A stretch of 64,000 nucleotides of DNA from positions 7,707,439-7,771,438 of the forward strand of contig NC_052030.1 in NCBI RefSeq assembly GCF_015832195.1, given 5' to 3'. Below are positions 46,829-58,338 of this stretch, piece after piece; position 1 is the stretch's first letter; every line of letters begins with the position of its first letter. This DNA is from Motacilla alba alba (taxonomy: Eukaryota > Chordata > Aves > Passeriformes > Motacillidae). The notes beneath the pieces were generated by a model. The model saw nothing but the letters and a program-made list of their open reading frames with translations, was not told where the DNA came from and did no database searches. The position numbers were made by a program, and so were the translations under genes.

Positions 46829-49800
46829 GAGTATCTTGGCTCCTGGGTTCTCTGGATTTTTTTTTAATTGCCTTGTCTTTTAAAAGAACATCACTAGCAC
46901 CAGTGCAAAAAAAGATCCATCCCCAGATGGCTGGAATGTGCTAAGTCTTCAAACACAAAGAAATTTGGGCTGATATCGTGACTTTCCCCACACTCAACTC
47001 ATGAGTCTTGTGCAAGGGGATGTTCTGCTGTGCAGAACCAGCACTGGAGCCCGGAGAGAAGCTGCTTCTTCTGCTCTAGCTTGGAGCAGAGAGTCCCTTG
47101 GAGCTGACACTGTCCATAAAAACTGAGTCTCAGCAGTTTCCTTTGGACAGCCTGCTGCTCTAGAGTTTGTGTCTTAATAAATATTTCTCTGATGTTACCT
47201 GCTGCTACAGTACATATATTGGGTATTAAGTTCCATCTGGGAAAAGTGATATATACATATTTAATGGAAGTATTTTAGAGCCCAGAAAAGTCAAACCTTT
47301 CTGTTCAGGCATCCCTCTGTGTGCTCCAAAACTGTCACAAGAGTTAAAGCAAGTTAGGTATGTGTGATCTCCTGTCTTAAAGGAGCTACATTCATATCTT
47401 CCATTCTCAGCCTCCATCTCCTCCTATTCAATTTGCAGTCTAGACTCTTTAAAAATGCCTTGTTATTGCTTTGCTTTTTCTTTTTTCCTGTGGGGAAAGG
47501 GCACTTGTGAGACAATGCTCTCAACTGGAGATTACACAGAGTTATTGCATGTTGGTGCATGATAACAGGAGAGGTTCCAGCAAGCCCCAATATATAATAA
47601 ACTGCAAAGGCATAAATTGCATATGATTACACCTTTGATGGTGGGCTGTTAGGAATTCCCAGTGCAGCGTGTCATTCTGCCTTTTACATCAGCCCCTACA
47701 AGAGCACTCCCAGACTTGTTGGCTCCAAGGGGTTAATTATACATTATGGATTAAAACAATGAAGGATGCTTGTTAATACTCAAATCACTGCATGGCAACC
47801 CTGGCTGACTCCCTCACCGCTGCTGCCAATTTGCAGCACTCACCTGGGGCAAGACAGGAAAAGCTTGTCATTTCTCACCCCTCTCCCTCTCCTCCCCTCC
47901 TCCTTGCTGTTTTTTTCCCCCCATCTGCAACATCAATTTGCTTGTCAAGGCAGGTGACAGGTGAAAAGCCTACCTGATTATTGAAATTGTGAGGTCAAAA
48001 GCAATTGGATCCATCTGCCACGGATGGCAATTTACAGCCAATGCTGGCCCAGTGCACAGTTGAGGGACAGGTGAGGCAGGCTGGGGAGCCCTGATGGGAG
48101 TGATACAGCAGGGGCAGATAAAGAGGGTCAGGGAGGAGGCCCTGGTTTCTTTCCTGGGGCTGAGGTGTCTCAGCCCTGGGTTTTCAGTCAAAGCCTTGGC
48201 TGGGGAACCTGGATGGTGTCCTCTGAGGGACCAAGGAGCTGCTAATTGTTGTCCCTTCCATTTTTTCTTCTGACTCCAGAAGCTTGAGTGCCTTTTATCC
48301 GCCAGAAACCAGCAGCAACATCAGGGAGGAAAGCTGAGATAATGTGTCTGTCTAAATGTTAGATACTAAGTGGAGATGTTATGCCATGAGGAACGCTTCT
48401 AGAACATCTGGATTCTCTCCTGTTGCAGAAGATGTTAACATCTATAAACCTAGGATTAAGTTATTCTTTCAGCAGATGCAGGCTTTGTATTTTTGTTCTT
48501 CTAAATGATAGCTGGAATGAAATGAAACTCTCAGGAAACTCTACTCTCAGGTCCCCCTCCTGCTTTGGGTAAAACCCACCCCACTGTATGATCACAAATC
48601 TGAATTTGTGTTCTTTGTTTGTCTTGTTAAGCTTTCCTACCTTCAGCCTGCAGGTAGCAGCTGGTCTGAGTTAGTGAGGCTCTCTAAACACTCCAGCAGA
48701 TTTTGTGCTGGGTGAATCTGGGATGTTCCACATGAAGCTGGAGTCGAGCAGTTGAGTGATGCAGAAAACCTTGGTAACAAATGTTTCATCCAAAGCTTTT
48801 CATTTTCTCTCCCTTAGAATGGTGTGAGATTTGTCTGGAAATCTGCTGCCCTGGTCCTGGGGAGCCCCTCTGATGAGGGTGTGTGGGAGGCTGCTGCTTG
48901 TGCTGCTGTCAGCTGGCTCTGGACAGCAGTGATTTTCCTTCTGCAGTTTCCAGAATGGCTCTGCATTGGTGTCTGTGTGGCTCCAGGAGAGTGAATCAAG
49001 TGCCAGGGTGTGAGGATCCCAGGGAATAGCTGGGGAGGAAGAATTAATCTTCTGGAAGTCAAGCTAATTGAGCAGTGATGGTGTTTCTGTGTCCACATCC
49101 CCATGCAGCCACTAATCCCTGCCAAAACCCTGGCAGAGCCTGTCTTAGTCTTTTTACAGACTGATGGAATGTTTGATGGATTAAGGAAGAAAAAAAAAAT
49201 AAACAAAAAAACCCAACTGGAGGGTAGCATACAGTAAATAAGACTTTGACCTTATCTCAAGTATTTCTGTGCACTGAATCTCGCCAAGGACTCTTGAATA
49301 AAACAAACCTGAAGTTTCTAGGTCAAGTAGGTTTTGAGATATGGCTCCAGGATAAATTGTTAGAGGAATATTTCAAAGGCTGAATTGCACCTCATTTTTC
49401 AGAGTCCCATATCTCACAAGCACCTTGTCTGATCTGCCACAAACTTTGTCAATAAACTAAACCCTGACTACTGATTGTGTATGCAAAGTTGTGAGCAAAA
49501 AAAACCTGCAGGAATCTTCACTCTTATCTTAAGCACCTCCCTTTCAGGATATATCTCCCCTCCCCTAAATATTGGCAGAGATTTTGGGGTTAATTAAAAA
49601 AAAAAAAAAAACCAAAACTGTAAATCCTGAAGTGGTTAGTGCTGAATGGAAAGGCATAGAGCTTGCTGTTTCCAAGTTCTTAATTATGGGAACTTGGATA
49701 AATAGGAAACTTGAAACTAAGTACTTTACAGTTTCTTTATGTTGTGCGTGAACCCCAGGAAAATAAAAGTAGAGCAAAGGAAAAACCAAAGGGATTTGAG

Positions 49801-50949
49801 ACAGGAGCAGTGAGTAAGTCTAGGACTTAGGGCTTAGTGTCATTCTCCATAACTGTTATGGATAATTTTTATTATAAATGCTCTCTGGGCATTGTGGCTC
49901 TCTGGCAAATGGGCCTAAATAAGGGCTTAAATCAATAAATAAATCTGTGCTTCTGTTTCAGAGGTGTGGATCAACACTTCTGTTTGGTTTTCCCCATTTG
50001 TACACTTGCAAAGTCAAGCCTTTTCCAGTGTCTGCACTTGGATCCACGAGAGAGTTATTAATTACTCTGGCACTACTATCCAGTAGCAATGGGACAATGA
50101 CCCTGTATTCCCAGTAATTTGTTGTGTGATATTATAAGGATTCAAATTATTTAATCATTTAATAACAGACTAAGGGTTCTTTGGATGTCTAGGATTATGA
50201 TTATTATTTCTTTTAGCACTGCTTGCTTCTAGTCTTCCTTTGGCTCCTAAGGAAATAGAGGAATCATAGATTTTATTTTTCTTTATAGCTAGATCCTGCC
50301 TGGTGCCCCTCAGTTTTTCAGGGATAAAAATTTCAATTAAGTATCACAAAATTAACAATTTCTCAGACTGAGCTATTTAATCCACATTCTTCTGTGTGTG
50401 ACACTTGCAATAAATTTACAGAGAAATCATTGAGGAAATACCCACTTCACCGAAACATGAAGGAGGAATTTGGGACATTCTCTTTTAAGATCTCAGTAAT
50501 CTGTTCATATGTTTCAAGTCAACATTTCTATAGAAACAAAAGTAACTGAGTTGTGGAAGTGTTTTCATGTGCAATTATTTCAGCACTTGCATTAACTCTC
50601 AAATTGAAATCCTATCCATCCTCATTATACAGATATAATCAATATCAGTAATTTAGAAGTTAGGAACTATCTTCATTAATATTCCCTGTTAAGTGGGCTT
50701 TAAAAGTCATTGCATTATTATCCAGCTATTATTTTGTCACAGTATGAGATTTAAAAGTAATTTTTCAGTGTGTTGCTACACCTTGCTAACCCATACCAAG
50801 CTGATAAACACCTAAGAAATCAGTGAATAAACAGGCCCCACTTTAAATGCTTTTTTTATCAGACTTTTTTTTTTCTCCAAGCTGCTGCCTAATAGCAGCA
50901 CTTCTAAGAAGAGCTATCACTCCACATTTATTTAAAACACTATTGTGCC

Positions 50950-50971
50950 TTTTTTTTTTTTTTTTTTTTTT
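50950..50971. repeat. Poly(T) tract, 22 T
   Basis: Uninterrupted homopolymer. Confidence 0.9.
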
Positions 50972-53660
50972 AATGTGTGTTTCCTTTTCTCCCAGCTGAA
51001 GCTGCTGGGCTAACCCTGTCACTGCTGATCTCAGCGGTGCTCCAGGTGTGGAGGTGGGACACAAATACCAGTTCCTGGAGATGCTGTGGAGCAGATCCAG
51101 GCTATAAAACCACATTGTGGGCAATGGCTGCTCAGGGGCTGGGCTGAGATAAATGTGTGGGTGCTCAGGGCTCTCTCTGAGCTGTTGAGGTCCAGCTGTT
51201 GCAGAACTAGAAGTGAAAATCATGGGGGTGGATTGCTGGAGAGGGCTTTGAGCAGCACACTTTGGGGTTTGCTGCTGCCACCCAAAACCCCTTCTGGTTC
51301 CCCTTGGGCTGCACAGAGTGACCATACAGGGTAGCAGAGGGGACTGTGCTGGCAGGGTGCATCTGGAAACTTGTGTGGGAAACTGTCCTGCACTGCTGGT
51401 GAGATCCAAGGAAACCCCTGATGGAGTGAGTGTGTGGTTTTCAGGGAAAGCTCTGCATGAGTGGGACTCCAGTGACGGCCCCATCCATCACAAGTCACAG
51501 CTCTTATCTCTGCAGTGCATAAGAGATATGGTTTATGAAAAAGCTCTAGGTGATTATTTGTTTTTCTTCTCCTCTGCATATGTGTCAGGAGTTGCTTGGA
51601 GCAAGCTTTGTGTTTGTTGGTGGCATGTGAAACAGTATCTTCCAGGAAACTTCAGAAATATTTTATGAAGTGTAGTAATAAAAATAACCATGTGGTACAG
51701 CCCATGCAAAATAACACTTTTGGCTTGGAGCAGTGTATGCAGTTTCTGTAGTGCACAATGCTTCCACCAGAAACACTTGCAGATGGATTTCATCTCCCTG
51801 GTATTTTAATATCCATTACTCAACCCCAGAAAGCTTTCCTGGGGTGGGTGTAGGAGCAGTTCTCTGTGACAGACCCTTCCAGCTCGGATCAGGGCTGGTT
51901 TGCACTCGGGCTGGCCCTGCCAGGTTGCATCCAGCTCAGTGCTCCTGGCTCTGCTCCTGCAGATCCCCCAGCAGCCACGCTGTTCCCATTAACCGGGGGC
52001 TGTGGGGCCCCTCTGCAGGGCTGGAGCTCTGGGGACAGGGTTCTCCTGATGGGATGTGCAGGGCTGTGGGAAAACTGCTCCAGGCAGGGTGGGAAAATCC
52101 TGCCAGAGAGGCTTTGCTTCCTGGGAGGACTCTACCAGAGGGGATGGCCTGGACCACCTTTGAAGAGGAAAAGATTAGAATAAACTCAAGATGTATCAGC
52201 TAATTAATGGAGCTCAGATATGGGGTTTGCTTTGTAGCTTCTGCTGCCGTGGCCCGTGAGGAGTTTGCTACATGCTCGATAAGGATCCTCGTGTGGCAGC
52301 AAGTACCAGCTCTTACTGCTGGTCTTTTGAGGTCTATGAGGTTTGACAGGATATGAGCAAGGCTGGTATGCCCAAAGGACAAACTGGGCAATTGTTCAGG
52401 GCTGACATTTCTAGATCTGATGAGGGATTGCATGCAAATTACCACTAATAAATACTAATTACTGGGGAGAACATATTTTGCTTGATTCTTTTTTGGCAGC
52501 TTTTGCAACTGTGTTTTTATATACCTGCTACTTGAACCGTTTGATTTAAAAAATAAGAATCCTCTGTAATTACAATGGCTTTATTAAAGGTTGCAGGGCT
52601 TATATGATCTCTGTAGTAAAACTTTATGAATTCTTCTATCGAGATAGTGATCTCCTGGCTCTTGCTCCAAAAGAGCAGTGCAGGGTTTGCTAACCACTCC
52701 TGGATTTATTTGCCAGCCTTTCCCAGTTTGGATCCCATGATTTCTAGTAACTGGAGCTCATGAGGGCTGAATATTTTTGCCAGGATGTCTGTGGGTGGAA
52801 GCCAAATCATCAGCTTGACTTAGTCTTGATGGTGACAGTGGAGGTGACTTCCCTCTGTACAGCTCAGCTTCCCATGATTTGCCTCATGAGCAGCTGGGAC
52901 ATCAGCTGAGTTTGAGCCAAACTGCAGTGGAGATTCCTCCTGGTCCTGGGCGTGGCGAGGCAGCAAGATGCATCCCCAAGATGAAAAAGAAGCGAGGACC
53001 TGCTGCTTGTGGTGCTGTGGGGAGCAGGAGGGGCACTGCAGGACCTTAAGCTCTAGTGGGTGCCAGGGTGCTGCTTCCAGCTCTGCTTTCATGATTTCTG
53101 TGGCAAACCCAAGCCATGGCTCTGCTGTAAGAGCTGGGATGACCCAGCTATCTCAGCTGGTCAGACAAGATGCCCCACAGTCCACATCCTTTTGTGCCCA
53201 GACTCAAAAGGATGATGAGGTTTAGGTTGCCCTTTGGGGTACAGTTGCTGTACATCATCACCTCAGCATTGTGGGTGGGCAGGAGGAAAGTTCTGCCCTC
53301 AGAGAAGTTCTGCTCCCAGCCTTCCATCACAGCCCCTTCTGAAAAAAAACCTGTGCCCCAAACTTGCTGGTTTTCTGTTTAACTGTGTGACCTGAGAGCG
53401 CCCCAGCTGTGCTGGCTTAACCGGGCTTATTTTTGTGGTCTGTTTGAGCAGTTATGTTTCCTTTTCATAACTCATCTGGAGGAACATCTGACTTAGTGAG
53501 GCTCTCTGTGGTGAGCTGCTCCTGGGCAGCGCTGCAGACAGGTCAGGCGTTGTGTTTGGCAGGGCTGGCACTGATGAACATGCCAGCAGCAGCAATTCAG
53601 AGCCTTGTGCCCATTTCCACTGCAGCTACAATCACTGGCTCGGGGACAAGTTTCCCATCC

Positions 53661-53681
53661 TGACTCATAGTTGCTGAGTCA
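53661..53681. promoter_or_regulatory. Paired inverted AP-1/MAF half-sites
   Basis: TGACTCA (53661-53667) and TGAGTCA (53675-53681) lie 7 bp apart. The second is part of TTGCTGAGTCA, a MAF-type half-site. Each site alone is expected by chance several times per 64 kb; the close pair is less likely. Confidence 0.3.
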
Positions 53682-54625
53682 TTTTTTAATTTTATCTCCT
53701 TTTGAAGGGAAATGGCACTTGGTCTCAGGTTTCTCTATGGTATTATTTTTAACGTATGGCAAGGTTTAATAGCTTTTGGTTCACACTTTATTTTTGCTAT
53801 TAACACTCTTCCAGTTTCAGGCTGGCTGCTGCAACAGCACAATTGCATGTTGAGCTCTGAGCTGGGGTCACTTGTTGGAATAACTTTGGAGTGTTTCGAT
53901 ATAGCAGTTCCTGTGTGTCTCTCCTCATCTCTGGCCTATGATAGATAATCTGGGAAGATTTTTAAAACCTACAAAATGCATCCATCCCAAGCATGCATTC
54001 AAAGGACATTTTTCTTTCCCCACAGCAGGAGCTTGTGTATCCCTTATGGGGTTCTGTGCTTGTTAATCACACCAATATTTAGGTTGTTTATTCTTTTTAA
54101 TTTTAGCAACACTGAGACCTTGTACATATTTGCTCCTAAAAGAATTTTACCCAGCTCATGCATGTGATCTTCTCCATGCTTTGATTTATGACAGTACTGA
54201 TGGCGAATGGACCTGTCTATTGCCAGTTGGGTGGGAGAAAGCAGTAAAGCCCTGCTCAGATGAGCCTTGCCTGGTGATTTGGGGCACTGTATTTCCATGA
54301 TGCTGTGTTACTGCCAGAGGATACAGAGCTGGAGCTCAGCAAGTGAGTGGAAACACTTTCTTGGTTCAATGAACCCTGCATCAGGCACATAAAGCTCAGC
54401 AGCTCTAGGAAGCCACCATGGAATTTACCTCTGTAGTTCAACAAGGTGTATTTTTCAAATGGCAGCCGTTTTCTTCTTTTTGTTAGTGTTGGAGGCACGA
54501 GGCACTGAATTCTCACTCCCTTTGGGCTTGTAGCTGAGATAAGGTGTGTAGGTTTTACTGTTGCTCTCAGATAGTAGGTAAACTGCTCGAGATGCTTAAA
54601 ATGGGAATATGCTAAGTATTCAGGA

Positions 54626-54991
54626 GTGAAGAGCCCTGAGCTCCAGGGAAAGTGCTTGGGAAGTGGAATAATTCAGCGAGTGGCAGAGCCAGAGGCAGAG
54701 CTGTGCCCCAGCTTTACCGCAGAGCCATCTGTGGGCAGGATGAGCAGGAGCGGAGCAAACAGCAGATGGAGGGGAGCGCAGATGGCAGCAGCCAAGGTGA
54801 GGCCATGTGGGGGTGAGAGGACAGGCTGGCTCCTTCCCAAGGGACTTGGGTGCCTCCCAGACTACCCAAAGTTGTTAAAAGCTTGGCTTGGCTGCCAGCC
54901 TTGCTCCGCAGAGGGGGCTGGAGCTGGTGCCGGAGGTGGGGGCAGGATCAGACCCTCCCTGCGGGGACCTGCGCCGGGCTCAGCGCCTCCC
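54626..54991. other. GC-rich lead-in to the 48-bp minisatellite
   Basis: An ATG (54626) opens a frame that runs through the array to 56074. A donor-like CCAAG|GTGAGG occurs at about 54796. No recognised domain precedes the array, and the open frame depends on the stop-free repeat. I see no proof of a gene. Confidence 0.4.
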
Positions 54992-56010
54992 CAGCACCGG
55001 GGCTGGGATGGCTCAGAGGGATCGTTCCTGTGCTGTGCCCAGCACCGGGGCTGGGATGGCTCAGAGGGATCGTTCCTGTGCAGCACCGGGGCTGGGATGG
55101 CTCAGAAGGGCTCTCAAGGACCGTTCCTGTGCTGTGCCCAGCACCGGGGCTGGAATGGCTCAGAGGGATCGTTCCTGTTCTGTGCCCAGCACCGGGGCTG
55201 GAATGGCTCAGAGGGATCATTCCTGTTCTGTGCCCAGCACCGGGGCTGGGATGGCTCAGAGGGATCGTTCCTGTTCTGTGCCCAGCACCGGGGCTGGGAT
55301 GGCTCAGAGGGACCTGTTCCTGTGCTGTACCTGGACAGCACCGGGGCTGGGATGGCTCTCAAGGATCGTTCCTGTGCTGTGCCCAGCACCGGGGCTGGAA
55401 TGGCCTGCAAGGACCGTTCCTGTGCAGCACTGGGGCTGGGACGGCTCAGAGGGACCGTTCCTGTGCTGTGCCCAGCACCGGGGCTGGGATGGCTCAGAAG
55501 AGCTCTCAAGGATCGTTCCTGTGCTGTGCCCAGCACCGGGGCTGGGATGGCTCAGAGGGACCTGTTCCTGTGCTGTGCCCAGCACCGGGGCTGGGATGGC
55601 TCAGAGGGATCGTTCCTGTGCTGTGCCCAGCACCGGGGCTGGGATGGCTCAGGGGGAGCTGTTCCTGTGCTGTGCCCAGCACCGGGGCTGGGATGGCTCA
55701 GAGGGATCGTTCCTGTTCTGTGCCCAGCACCGGGGCTGGGATGGCTCAGAGGGACCGTTCCTGTGCTGTGCCCAGCACCGGGGCTGGGATGGCTCAGAGG
55801 GACCTGTTCCTGTGCTGTACCTGGACAGCACCGGGGCTGGGATGGCTCTCAAGGATCGTTCCTGTTCTGTGCCCAGCACCGGGGCTGGGATGGCTCAGAG
55901 GGATCGTTCCTGTGCTGTGCCCAGCACCGGGGCTGGGATGGCTCAGAGGGATCGTTCCTGTGCTGTGCCCAGCACCGGGGCTGGGATGGCTCGCATGACC
56001 GTTCCTGTGA
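54992..56010. repeat. 48-bp minisatellite, 21 units, with higher-order structure
   Basis: Each unit begins CAGCACCGGGGCTGGGATGG, continues GCTCAGAGGGATCGTTCCTG and ends TGCTGTGCC. I count 21 unit starts. Most units are 48 bp, and variants differ by small indels. Variant units recur: CTGTACCTGGACAGC follows units 7 and 17, and GGCTCTCAAGGATCG marks units 8 and 18. A CTCAGAAG..CTCTCAAGG variant marks units 3 and 11. This implies block duplication of several units at once. Because 48 is divisible by 3 and the units lack stops, all three forward frames and parts of the minus strand stay open (382 to 482 residues forward). This is a compositional effect. Confidence 0.95.
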
Positions 56011-57626
56011 TTCGCACAGCGCCTGGCTCCCGGCCAGCAGCAGCAGCAGCTTTTCTTTCCTGGCTAATCGCTGATAAAACAGGAAGACCTTGATCATCCC
56101 TTTTGACATGAATAACGATGTTATCTCCTGTGATGTATGACCCAGAGCCAGATAACGTCCTCTGGCAGGCCTTTTTTCTCATGAGATGTAAAATACAATG
56201 ATTATGTTACAAGGGGGAGATAAAGTGGCACAATCTTCACTAGTTCAAATAACTAATTGAAGCAGGAACTAGTGGAAATGGCTTCCTTTGTTCCCCAGCC
56301 ATTGTTGATATAACAGTGCTTATAATGAAAGCTGAAACTGTTGCCCTCTTTTTCTTTTTTTTTTTTTTTTTTCTTTCCTTCTCTATTTTTTTTCCTTTTC
56401 AACTCAAGTGCCTTCAGTTGTGTTTCCCCCTCCCTGTTTCCCTGGGGGAGCTGAGGACAGCAGTGATTTCTAGCAAGGGGTCCTGTTTTCCAGCAAGTCT
56501 TGTGTGTGAGTGTTAGGAGGATGAAATCAATAAGTAGCGCTTATTCTTTGTCTCCCTAGAGGACTTTTGAGAACAGAAAAATTTAGACCAGTGCTTTCTA
56601 AACCGTAATTACACTTTTTGTTTTATTTGCTTTCTATTTTTTTTGAAAGCAACAAACCTAATTACCTGGCAGGAATGGTGGCCAAGGGTATATTGATATT
56701 TCAGTGAGTGTACAATGCTTACCACAATTGAGTTCAAATATTAAAAAAAAACCAAAACAATGAAGCAAGCCAGCCCTAAAGCAGGCTGGTGTAAAATGCA
56801 GGAGGGGTGAGAGCAGAGTTTCACACAGGGAGTGGTGATGCACAGTTATGGTACACAGTGATTAAAGGTGTTGGGAGGTTGCAGAGCTCGGTTTGATCAC
56901 CAAAAAAGCTGCGATGCTTTTCCTCCCAGGTGGGACAACTGAGCCCTTTTGAACCAAAACTGACTTCAAATGTGAAACAAGAATTCCTTGGTTTAAGAAG
57001 CCTGAACGTATTCCTTAAAATGATTTAGTAATGTCCACACCACACAGAGGCCAGCATTAAATATGAGCTTTCTATGGAAGGCTGAGGGCTGCGGGTCTGC
57101 AGCTGCGGTGGGGCCGCACTGCTGAGCAACCGGCTCTGCTCTGATGACTTGATAACCTGCACACATGAAGTCAATAGAGATGTTTCCTATCATGTGGCAG
57201 AGAGACAGAGAATTTAAGAGATTTGCTCACATTCCTAGATGGCTGTACCAATTCTGTAGTGAAATTAGACTGCAGCTCTTGTAATCCCATTACCGCGTCA
57301 AAGGCCTACCTGTCATCTCTCAGAAACTTTGATTTTATCAGTGTTCATTTTATGGCACTTTTGGCGAAACATCTGGCTTGTGTGATGCACACTCATTCCA
57401 GCTCTTTGTCCTTGGATTGCAGAGGCTGCAAAGCCAGGAGGTCTGCACGTGGTTCTCCCTTTTCTTGGGTCCAGTCCTGTGAAGTTCAACTCCCACAAGC
57501 TCCCACAGCTGCAGAGCCCAATAACCTTGCCTTGAGACCAAACAGGTGAGGTAAAGGTCACACTCAGCTATCTGAGTGTCTGGGCTTTGCAAGGCATTTG
57601 AAGCACCCAATTTTGTATTTTATTGA
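56011..57626. other. Gene-free stretch after the minisatellite
   Basis: No exon or RNA gene recognised. It includes an 18-T tract (56355-56372) inside a longer pyrimidine run and an inverted repeat CACTAGTTC/GAACTAGTG (56238-56246, 56266-56274; loop 19 nt), whose stem length is near chance expectation. Confidence 0.5.
56355..56372. repeat. Poly(T) tract, 18 T, in a pyrimidine run
   Basis: Homopolymer flanked by TTTC and CTTTCC repeats (about 56346-56400). Confidence 0.85.
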
Positions 57627-57762
57627 CCATAAGATGGTTTGGGTTGGAAAGGACCTGAAAGATCACAGAGTTTCAATGCCCCTGCCATGGGTAGAAACAG
57701 CTTCCACTAGACCAGGTGCTGGAAGCTGGTCCCATCCAGGCTGTCCTTGGCCAATGGCTGAT
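57627..57762 (-). mobile_element. CR1 LINE 3'-end fragment
   Basis: The plus strand reads GATGGTTTGGGTTGGAAAGG, ACCTGAAAGATCAC, CCCCTGCCATGGG, CTTCCACTAGACCAGGTGCT and CCCATCCAGGCTGTCCTTGG in order. These are the successive landmarks of the reverse-complemented CR1 3' UTR, so the element lies on minus. It is better preserved than the copy at 18.0 kb. The left end is close to the CR1 3' terminus (ATAAGATGG resembles the terminal ATAGAATGG), and the right side is 5'-truncated near 57762. Confidence 0.92.
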
Positions 57763-58164
57763 TTTGGGTGCAGAATTTTCAGATGTTACTCGGGTACTAG
57801 GAAGACTTTGCCCACAGGTATGTGTAATACTGGAGCCTTTCATCAGACAGCAGGAGTTGTGGCCTCCCTAGTGGGAGACATTTGTTAGGGCTGCAGAAGG
57901 ATGGTTTTCCTTGCAGATTCCACCTTTCACTTGCTTCCAGATGACCCTCTTGATGCATTTCTTTTTGTGTCAGTATAAGGATGACCGTGGCAGTGCAGCA
58001 GCAGCCCCCCCTGAGCTGCTTTGGTGTGCATCAGCCTCCCTGCTGCAGAGATTGTGCTCTTTGCCATCCTGAAGCAGATGCAGGACAGGCCAAACATTGA
58101 GTGTGTTCAAAACCTGTTTGTATGTTCCCAAAATGCTGCAGAAGCAGTGTGAGGAAGCTCAGAG
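57763..58164. other. Gene-free stretch
   Basis: Nothing recognised between the CR1 tail and the MIR relic. Confidence 0.5.
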
Positions 58165-58338
58165 CTGGGCACCTGGGTGCTATTTATGACTGAGCTGCCG
58201 TGCGACCTTGAGCAGCTCCCTGCACCTCTGAGTCCAGCCCTGCCTCCCCAGATGCCGGGGAATGGGATGGTAACACCTACTTCATTTGCAAGGGTATCAT
58301 GTGGTGCAATTTTGCAACTAATTGAATGTAAGAAAAGA
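58165..58338 (+). mobile_element. MIR SINE relic
   Basis: Successive MIR landmarks occur in order: TGAGCTGCCGTGCGACCTTG (for AGCTGTGTGACCTTG), AGCAGCTCCCTGCACCTCTG (for GTTACTTAACCTCTCTG), the CTCCCCAGATG..GGGGAATGGG part (for TCATCTGTAAAATGGGG), and GGTAACACCTACTTCATTTG (for AATAGTACCTACCTCAT). TTGAATGTAAG matches the downstream ATGTAAAG. MIR predates the amniote split, so a readable copy in a bird is unusual and may mean constraint. Confidence 0.62.

Larger units (their letters stand above)
46549..54625. other. Gene-free stretch, AT-rich between 49.8 and 50.9 kb
   Basis: No exon, RNA gene or interspersed repeat was firmly recognised. TTCCTCATCTGTAACATAAT near 46555 is reminiscent of the MIR core but too short to call. 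T-tracts occur at 46807-46828 and 50950-50971. Blocks at 49850-50830 and 52430-52640 are AT-rich without repeats. Open frames such as minus 50843-51484 cross a T-tract and have no recognisable domain. Confidence 0.5.

Noticed and set aside
54626..56074. 482-residue open frame on plus and two others of about 390 residues
   Set aside because: All three forward frames are open because the 48-bp unit is stop-free and divisible by three. No frame is favoured, and no recognised domain precedes or follows the array.
56238..56274. Inverted repeat CACTAGTTC/GAACTAGTG
   Set aside because: Nine-base arms with a loop up to 20 nt are expected several times per window by chance.
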